From: Teredinibacter turnerae T7901
Lineage (GTDB): Bacteria; Pseudomonadota; Gammaproteobacteria; Pseudomonadales; Cellvibrionaceae
Reading direction: 5' to 3'
DNA: 64,000 nucleotides
NCBI RefSeq assembly: GCF_000023025.1
Contig: NC_012997.1
Location: 170,764 to 234,763, forward strand
The position numbers and the translations under genes are program-made. Numbering within the stretch: the first letter of the stretch is position 1; every line of letters begins with the position of its first letter. Positions 57,996 through 64,000 of this stretch are shown here, piece after piece. The notes under the pieces were generated by a model that saw only the letters and a program-made list of their open reading frames with translations, ran no database searches and was not told the DNA's origin.

Positions 57996-60131
57996 TCACT
58001 GGCCCTGGCTAGCATAAATTTGCAGCAATTCTTCCTGTGCACCCATTGGTGCTTCTTCACTCTCGGCTCTATTGTTGCTGTAGGTGCCATCTGTCTGCAG
58101 CTGCCAGCTGCGCAAATTGTCCTTCAGATACAGGTTGAGCTCTTTGAGAATCCGCTCTGAATGCTCCGGCGACTCTACAGGAAAACAGGTTTCCACTCGG
58201 TGATTTAGGTTGCGCTCCATCAGGTCCGCACTGGCACAAAACACCTTGTATTCGCTGTTGGCGAAATAATAGGCACGGGTATGCTCTAAAAATCGGCCAA
58301 CGATTGAACGAACCGTAATTGTGTCTGACACGCCGGGGATACCCGGCCGCAGACAACACATGCCGCGAATAATCAGGTCGATTTTTACACCGGCTTGCGA
58401 GGCTTTGTATAAAGCCTGAATAACCTTGGGTTCAGTCAGACCGTTACATTTGAGGATAATGTGCCCTTCGCCACCTTCTTTTTGCGCTTTGACTTCGGCG
58501 TCTATCAGGCGCAGCAATTGTCGCTTCAGGGTGAAGGGGGCGTGTAACAGCTTGGTCATGCGCTCGGCCTTGCCCATGCCGGTGAGTTGCTGAAATACGC
58601 GGTGCACATCCTCACACAGCACTGGGTCAGCGGTCAGCAGGGAGTAGTCGGTGTAGAGTCGGGCATTGCCGCTGTGGTAGTTGCCGGTACCCAGGTGCAC
58701 GTAGCGTTTGAGCTCGCCGCCTTCACGCCTTACCAGGAGCATCATCTTGGAGTGGGTTTTGTAGCCAACGACGCCGTAAACCACCACGGCACCCGCTTCT
58801 TGCAGCCGGCTGGCCAATTCCAGGTTCTCTTCTTCGTCGAATCTGGCGCGCAACTCAACAACAGCGGTCACTTCCTTGCCGTTGCGCGCGGCATCGATCA
58901 AGGCTTCCACCAGTGACGATTGCAGTCCGCCACTGCGATAGAGGGTTTGTTTGATTGCCACTACCTGTGGGTCTTTCGCCGCCTGCCGCACCAGCTGAAT
59001 AACCGGCGAAAAAGATTCAAATGGGTGCTGTAACAAGTAGTCTTTGCGGGCAACGGCGTCGAATATCACATCTTTGCGGTTCAAGCCTTTGGGCATGGAC
59101 GGTGTAAAAGGTGGGTACTGCAAATCGGGCCGATCGACTTCGAATGGTACCTGCATCAGGCGCTTCAGATTAACTGGGCCGTTAACCTGATAGAGCTGCT
59201 GGTCGGTCAGGCCGACTTCACGCAGTAGAAACTGGGTCAGCTCCTCCGGGCAATTATCCGCCACTTCCAGGCGTACCGCAGTGCCAAAACGGCGTGAATG
59301 CAGTTCGCCGCGCAGCGCGCGCGCCAGGTCGGCGATGCCTTCCATATCCACATCCAGATCGGCGTTGCGGGTGATGCGAAACTGGTAGCACCCCATTACC
59401 TGCATGCCCGGGAACATTTTTTCAGCGTGCGCGTGAATCATTGATGAAAGGAAAATAAAATTTTGGCCCGGGTCGCCAAGTTCCGTTGGGAGGCGAATTA
59501 CCCGCGGTAAGGTTCGCGGTGCGGGCACGATGGCGTAGTTCAAATCGCGTCCAAAGGCGTCTTTACCTTCCAGTTCAACAATAAAGTTGAGGCTCTTGTT
59601 GACCAGGCGCGGGAAGGGGTGCGCGGGGTCGATACCAATGGGGCTGACAATCGGCAGCACTTCGCGCTCAATATATTCTTCGACCCACTTGGCTTGTGCC
59701 TGCGTCCAGCGTTTACGGCGTAAAAACCGGATGCCCTGCTCGGCAAGAGCGGGAATGAGTACGTCGTTCAGGGTTTTGTACTGCAGATCAACCGTGGCGT
59801 GACAAATCTGACTGATTTCACGCAATACCTCCGTGGGGTGCATTCCGTCCGGGCCGGTGGTTTCCCTCTCGAATTTGATACTCTGCATCAGACCGGCGAC
59901 GCGAATCTCAAAGAATTCATCCAGGTTGGAGCTGAAAATCAGCAAGAACTTGAGGCGTTCAAGCAACGGGTGCCGATCGTCGAGCGCTTGCTTGAGAACC
60001 CGCCGGTTGAAGGCGAGATGAGAGATTTCGCGGTTGATGTAATACGCCGGATTATCCAGGCTGGGGGTATCGCTTGTATCTACTGCGGTGTCGTCCGACA
60101 TCGACTGGATTTCAATCAATTTGTTGTCCAT
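57996..60131 (-). CDS. ppk: Polyphosphate kinase 1
   Basis: 711 aa from ATG 60131 (AGGG upstream); a later Met at 60101 is a possible alternative, and E. coli PPK1 is 688 aa. Makes polyphosphate from ATP. N-domain: YINREISHLAFNRRVL. The catalytic His that becomes phosphorylated is H460 in VGYKTHSKMMLLVRR; the second phospholipase-D-like motif is in the region with YFANSEYKVFCASADLMERNLNHRVE. Other hallmarks: LGTGNYHSGNARLYTDY and DLIIRGMCCLRPG. No exopolyphosphatase gene adjacent. Confidence 0.96.
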   Translation of the reverse strand: MDNKLIEIQSMSDDTAVDTSDTPSLDNPAYYINREISHLAFNRRVLKQALDDRHPLLERLKFLLIFSSNLDEFFEIRVAGLMQSIKFERETTGPDGMHPTEVLREISQICHATVDLQYKTLNDVLIPALAEQGIRFLRRKRWTQAQAKWVEEYIEREVLPIVSPIGIDPAHPFPRLVNKSLNFIVELEGKDAFGRDLNYAIVPAPRTLPRVIRLPTELGDPGQNFIFLSSMIHAHAEKMFPGMQVMGCYQFRITRNADLDVDMEGIADLARALRGELHSRRFGTAVRLEVADNCPEELTQFLLREVGLTDQQLYQVNGPVNLKRLMQVPFEVDRPDLQYPPFTPSMPKGLNRKDVIFDAVARKDYLLQHPFESFSPVIQLVRQAAKDPQVVAIKQTLYRSGGLQSSLVEALIDAARNGKEVTAVVELRARFDEEENLELASRLQEAGAVVVYGVVGYKTHSKMMLLVRREGGELKRYVHLGTGNYHSGNARLYTDYSLLTADPVLCEDVHRVFQQLTGMGKAERMTKLLHAPFTLKRQLLRLIDAEVKAQKEGGEGHIILKCNGLTEPKVIQALYKASQAGVKIDLIIRGMCCLRPGIPGVSDTITVRSIVGRFLEHTRAYYFANSEYKVFCASADLMERNLNHRVETCFPVESPEHSERILKELNLYLKDNLRSWQLQTDGTYSNNRAESEEAPMGAQEELLQIYASQGQ

Positions 60132-60256
60132 GAAAACCCTGTTACGGTTTGGCCCCGGTGGAACCTCGGGCGCGAGAGGATAAATGTGCTGCACTTGCGA
60201 ACTATTCTACGCCAACTGGTGCGTATCGTAAGTAAGGTTGTTGAAAAACGCAGGCC

Positions 60257-62602
60257 CTAGTCTTTTAATACTCCGACCGATGTCAGCGCTTCGCGCAGTT
60301 TATCCATGGTGACTGGCTTGGTGAGGTAGTAATTCATGCCCACGTTGAATACCCGTTGCCGGTGCTCGGCCTCCACGTGCGCGGTGAGGGCAATGATCGG
60401 CATGGGCGTAAGTGCGCGGTTTTTCTCGTATTCGCGAATTTTTTCCGTTGCCTCAAAGCCGTCCATATTGGGCATTTCGCAGTCCATAAATATAAGGTCG
60501 AAACGCGGTGAGGCGGTTTCGAACGCGGTAACTGCTTCCTGGCCGTCTTCGGCGAAAACAGGTTCGATTTCGTGCTTGTTAAGCAGTCCTTCTATGACCA
60601 TTCGGTTTACGGCATTGTCTTCAGCCACTAACACGTTAAGTTTTTGGGCGGGAGCGATGGCTTTACTTTCCATCGAAATCAACTCGTTGAGAGCCACGCC
60701 CGTGGACTGGGCCAAGAGCGCAGTACGCAGCCCATGTGCGGTGAGCGGGCGCGGGAGAATACTGGTGATGGGCATCAACTGTTCCATCGTAAACTTGGTG
60801 GTGCGCTCATGGGTGAGCATTAGAATGGGTGTTTCCGCGTAGGCGGGTATTTCGCGAATACTTTGCGCGAGCGCAAAACCGTCCTCGCCATCAATGCGTT
60901 GATCGAGAAAAAGAAAGTCATAAATTTGGTCTGGCGTCTGGTTAGTGAGGCGCTTGAGTGCGTCTGAGGCTTTGCTCACATGATGGCATTTCATGTTGTA
61001 GCCCTCGCAGTTGTCGGCGAAGGCGGTGACTAATACCGGAGAGCTGTGTATGGCGAGAATGCGTTTGCCAGACAGCGCGAGGCTTGAGCTAGGTGGCTGC
61101 CGCTGCCTGTCTTCGGGCAAATCGAAACGAATGGTGAACCAGAAGGTGGAGCCCTTGCCGTATTCGCTCTCCACTCCGATTGTGCCGCCCATTAACTCTG
61201 CCAGTTGCTTGCAAATGGCCAGCCCCAGACCGGTGCCGCCATAGCGTCGGGTGGTGCTGGTGTCGGCCTGATTAAAGGCTTGAAACAGGTTGCGCTGAAT
61301 TTCTTTGCTGATGCCTATGCCGCTGTCGACAATCGAAAAACGCAGCAGAGGGTGTTCGGAGGTGCGATCCTGTAGGCTTTTTACCAGCACCATCACGTGA
61401 CCGTTGGAGGTGAACTTGAACGCATTGCCGATAAGGTTCACGACGATCTGGCGCAGCCGCGTGGGGTCGCCGCGTAGCTGGGTGGGTGTTTCGGGGCTGA
61501 TGGCGCAGACGAACTCGATGTCCCGTTTATGGGTTGTTGCGCTGAACAGCTGCACGCAATCGTTGAGCAGTTCGTTGAGATCGAAATCGACATTTTCCAG
61601 GTTCATTTTGCCGGCTTCGATTTTTGAGTAATCGAGAATATCGTTGATGATTTCCAGCAGCGATTCCCCCGATCTGAAAATGACATCCAGGTAGTGTTTT
61701 TGGCTGTCGTTCAGAGGCGTATCCCGCAGCATTTCTATCATGCCAATTACCCCGTTCATTGGGGTGCGGATCTCGTGGCTCATGGTGGCGATAAACTGAC
61801 TTTTTGCCTGATTTGCGGCTTTAACCCGCTCAATCATGCGTCGGGTTTCGATTTTTTCTTCTTTCGCCGCGAGGAGTGCGTCTTCAATTTGCGCCTGCTG
61901 TTTTATGTCGATCAGGATGGTTTCACGCATGCTGTTGAGCGCATTGACGACGCTGTCCAACTCGTCCTCGCTTTCGCTATCAGACGGTTGGCGCTCGAGG
62001 GTAATGGGGTTGCCGATGGTATCGATAGAAAGCTTTTCGGTTTGCGCTGCAATATGGCGCAAATGTCGAAACACCAGTTGCTCGAGCATGACCAGGATGA
62101 TTGCCGCCAGCCCCAGAATCAATATGGCCTCGACTACCAGGTTGTAGAGTAGATGGCTGATAAATTCGTCATTAAAGTAGGGGCCGACACCGCGGATTTT
62201 AAGCAGGTAATTGGCGTCGGCGGTTGCCAGCGGATAGGTTTTCTCCAGGCTGCGCTGCCAACCGCCCGCGCGAAGTTGGGCAAAATTATCAAAGATCGGC
62301 CCCGGCTGTTCGACCGCCTGTTGTTGCAGGCGAAACGCCAGCTGTGGGTTGCGGTGAGAGCTGTCTTTCAGTAACAACACAGCGCTGCTTTTGTCGCCGC
62401 GCGAGAGCGATTGCAGCAGCCATGGCGCCACATTCTGGTGTGTATCGTCGAGAGTCTCGGCAATACCGCCAACAAATTTTTCGCCAAAAAAAAGGCGTTC
62501 AGCAATGATGCCAGACACCAGAAGTGCACCGATCATCATCACCAGGACAGTGACTTTGCGAGCAATACTAAGTTGGCGAAAAGCGGCGGCGGGGTTGAAC
62601 AT
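60257..62602 (-). CDS. Hybrid sensor histidine kinase with two receiver domains
   Basis: 781 aa. Two membrane helices (about 17-38 and 154-177) flank a ~115-residue periplasmic sensor, then a HAMP-like/coiled-coil linker. HisKA: H276 in [11 protein letters not shown]. HATPase: N393 in [10 protein letters not shown], then DSGIGIS and [12 protein letters not shown]1 (about 512-635) looks degenerate: it has D567 (FLFLDQRID) but lacks the acidic pair (RILAIHSSP) and the conserved Lys (LPRPL). REC2 (about 655-781) is intact: VAEDNAVN, D707 in [12 protein letters not shown]762 in YLTKPV. No Hpt domain. Signal and partner unknown; BarA-like in layout. Confidence 0.9.
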   Translation of the reverse strand: MFNPAAAFRQLSIARKVTVLVMMIGALLVSGIIAERLFFGEKFVGGIAETLDDTHQNVAPWLLQSLSRGDKSSAVLLLKDSSHRNPQLAFRLQQQAVEQPGPIFDNFAQLRAGGWQRSLEKTYPLATADANYLLKIRGVGPYFNDEFISHLLYNLVVEAILILGLAAIILVMLEQLVFRHLRHIAAQTEKLSIDTIGNPITLERQPSDSESEDELDSVVNALNSMRETILIDIKQQAQIEDALLAAKEEKIETRRMIERVKAANQAKSQFIATMSHEIRTPMNGVIGMIEMLRDTPLNDSQKHYLDVIFRSGESLLEIINDILDYSKIEAGKMNLENVDFDLNELLNDCVQLFSATTHKRDIEFVCAISPETPTQLRGDPTRLRQIVVNLIGNAFKFTSNGHVMVLVKSLQDRTSEHPLLRFSIVDSGIGISKEIQRNLFQAFNQADTSTTRRYGGTGLGLAICKQLAELMGGTIGVESEYGKGSTFWFTIRFDLPEDRQRQPPSSSLALSGKRILAIHSSPVLVTAFADNCEGYNMKCHHVSKASDALKRLTNQTPDQIYDFLFLDQRIDGEDGFALAQSIREIPAYAETPILMLTHERTTKFTMEQLMPITSILPRPLTAHGLRTALLAQSTGVALNELISMESKAIAPAQKLNVLVAEDNAVNRMVIEGLLNKHEIEPVFAEDGQEAVTAFETASPRFDLIFMDCEMPNMDGFEATEKIREYEKNRALTPMPIIALTAHVEAEHRQRVFNVGMNYYLTKPVTMDKLREALTSVGVLKD

Positions 62603-62672
62603 GGTGGTCCGTGTAACTTGGTGAGTTCCTTGAGTGTAGCAGCCTGTCGCCGGTGTTTCGGTTTAACTGGCC

Positions 62673-63839
62673 CTAATCTGACAGCAGGCTTTCCAGCACA
62701 CTGTTCAGGTATTGGTGGCCCAGCGTGGTTGTGTACAACCGCTGCGGATCTGTCCCCAGCAGGCCCTTTTCCCGCAGTGGCGTGAGCTGCGGTTCCAGCG
62801 ACGCCAGGGGCAAGCCTGTGCGTGCTGTAAACAGCTCGCTGGCAACGCCCTGGTTGAGTCGCAGTGCGTTCATCATAAACTCAAACGGTAAATTGTGTTC
62901 AGCGAGTGTTTCACGATGTGAGGTGAACGCGCAGGTTTGTGCTGCCGCCAGGTAGTGGTCTGGCAGCCGGGTTTTTTGATAGCGCTCGATGCGGTTTTCC
63001 TCCGGCCAGGTTATTTTTCCGTGCGCACCCGCGCCTATCGCCATGTAGTCGCCAAACTCCCAGTAGTTGATATTGTGTGCGGCCTGCTTTCCCGCTCGTG
63101 CATAGGCAGAGACTTCGTATTGCGCGTAGTTAGAGTCTGCCAGCAGTTGCATACCGGCCTGCTGTATTTCCCAACTGGTATCGTCGTCGGGAAGGCTCGG
63201 CGGGTTCGAATAAAAAGCGGTATTGGGCTCAATGGTGAGCTGATACCAGGAAATATGCTCTGGCTCGAGCGCAATTGCCGCTTCCAGATCGCGCATAGCA
63301 TCGGCACAGTTTTGCCCTTGCAGGGCGAACATCAGGTCGAGGTTAATATTATCGAAACCCGCGTCGCGCGCTTGGGTAAAAGCGATCTGAATATTTTCCG
63401 GTTGATGAATTCGCCCCAGTTGCTGCAATTGCAGTGCATTAAAACTCTGTGCACCGAGGGATATACGATTAACGCCCGCCGCGCGATAGTCGGCAAAGTT
63501 ACTGTACTCCGCGGTACCCGGGTTGGTCTCCAGAGTGATTTCACAATCGCGGGTGAAGTCGAGTCGCTCCCGCAAGCCGTCTAGGAGGCGCGCGATGGCT
63601 TTGCCCGGCAGCAGGCTGGGGGTGCCGCCACCGAAAAAGACGGAGCGAATTTTTCGCTGCTGGGCAAAGTGCCGGTCGGCGGAGCAATCTGCCAATAGCG
63701 CATCAATGTAAGCATCGACGGGCAGTTCGCTGCGCACACTGTGGGAGTTAAAGTCGCAATAGGGGCATTTGCGCACACACCAGGGGATATGCACGTATAG
63801 CGAGAGTGGCGGTAGAGCGAGCTGGGCTGGCTGGGTCAT
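62673..63839 (-). CDS. hemW: HemW, radical-SAM heme chaperone
   Basis: 388 aa (E. coli 378) from ATG 63839; the longer frame adds 47 residues. Starts like the family (LSLYVHIPWCVRKCPYCDF) with the 4Fe-4S Cys at 21, 25 and 28, then FFGGGTPSLL, LETNPGT and RISLGAQSF. Long annotated as oxygen-independent coproporphyrinogen oxidase, but the fourth Cys of HemN (CxxxCxxCxC) is replaced here by Phe, the mark of HemW, which binds and delivers heme. The 3' end lies 70 bp from the convergent-side neighbour, the hybrid kinase start. Confidence 0.93.
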   Translation of the reverse strand: MTQPAQLALPPLSLYVHIPWCVRKCPYCDFNSHSVRSELPVDAYIDALLADCSADRHFAQQRKIRSVFFGGGTPSLLPGKAIARLLDGLRERLDFTRDCEITLETNPGTAEYSNFADYRAAGVNRISLGAQSFNALQLQQLGRIHQPENIQIAFTQARDAGFDNINLDLMFALQGQNCADAMRDLEAAIALEPEHISWYQLTIEPNTAFYSNPPSLPDDDTSWEIQQAGMQLLADSNYAQYEVSAYARAGKQAAHNINYWEFGDYMAIGAGAHGKITWPEENRIERYQKTRLPDHYLAAAQTCAFTSHRETLAEHNLPFEFMMNALRLNQGVASELFTARTGLPLASLEPQLTPLREKGLLGTDPQRLYTTTLGHQYLNSVLESLLSD

Positions 63840-64000
63840 GGGGTCGTCGTAAAAGAACAGGGAATTCGCCTCATTATGGGCGCTGCGCGTATGGTAGTGT
63901 AACTGACCCAAGAATGTGCAACTGAGGTCGTTATTTGTGTTCAGCCGTTTTTCCGCTCTGCTCCCCCTGTCACTGTGCACTGCTGGTGTAATGGTCGCTT
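63840..64000. other. 161-bp right edge, upstream of hemW
   Basis: No gene could be supported here. The open reading frame continuing upstream of hemW in the same phase lacks family features. The hemW promoter or the end of an upstream gene would be expected. Confidence 0.3.

Noticed and set aside
63840-63980. Upstream extension of hemW by 47 residues
   Set aside because: Extra residues are unlike any HemW; MTQPAQ at 63839 gives the normal N-terminus.

Overview
The window reads as chromosomal core DNA of a gammaproteobacterium, most likely a marine, cellulose-degrading member of the Cellvibrionaceae (Teredinibacter/Saccharophagus type). This is inferred from three things: GC content near 50 %; Pseudomonas-like gene order in several blocks (rpmBG-radC-coaBC-algC-argB, pyrE-crc, argH-algZR-hemCDXY, ppk-trxA-rho-ubiD); and two carbohydrate-active genes, a secreted protein starting with a CBM2 domain at the left edge and a secreted GH5 glycosidase. 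I found no rRNA, tRNA, CRISPR array, insertion sequence or prophage.

Layout. 1-9.7 kb is accessory: a CBM2 protein cut by the window edge, an M14 peptidase-like/alpha-beta hydrolase pair, a 1.65-kb gene-poor stretch, a secreted jacalin-like lectin, a beta carbonic anhydrase, a LuxR-type regulator, a GST, a LysE exporter and a small outer-membrane barrel. 9.7-18.4 kb holds stress and redox genes: LysR divergent from azoR-pirin, a penicillin-binding-protein-like lipoprotein, a nitroreductase, oxyR, and comB coupled to nhaA. 18.4-23.7 kb is the yicC-gmk-rpoZ-spoT-ridA block with rph divergent. 24-34.7 kb carries mutM, rpmBG, the GH5 enzyme, radC, coaBC, a membrane-anchored algC, argB and slmA. 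34.8-45.7 kb carries pyrE, crc, argH, the algZ/algR two-component pair, and hemC-hemD-hemX-hemY with a coupled short-chain dehydrogenase.

45.9-51.3 kb is the most unusual part: a leftward cluster of an exported TPR-CHAT protease-like protein, an ECF-type sigma factor, a single-pass anti-sigma-like membrane protein and a 329-aa protein of unknown family. It looks like a self-contained protease/sigma-factor signalling module. 51.5-64 kb returns to core functions (a PAS-PAS-GGDEF cyclase, ubiD, rho, trxA, ppk, a hybrid histidine kinase, hemW). A cluster of palindromes sits between rho and ubiD; three share flanks but have different 6-bp stems closed by 3-nt loops.

Many coding starts were moved from the longest open frame to an internal codon with a better ribosome binding site or family fit; this is stated per gene. 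Protein families were recognised by eye from motifs; no database search was run.
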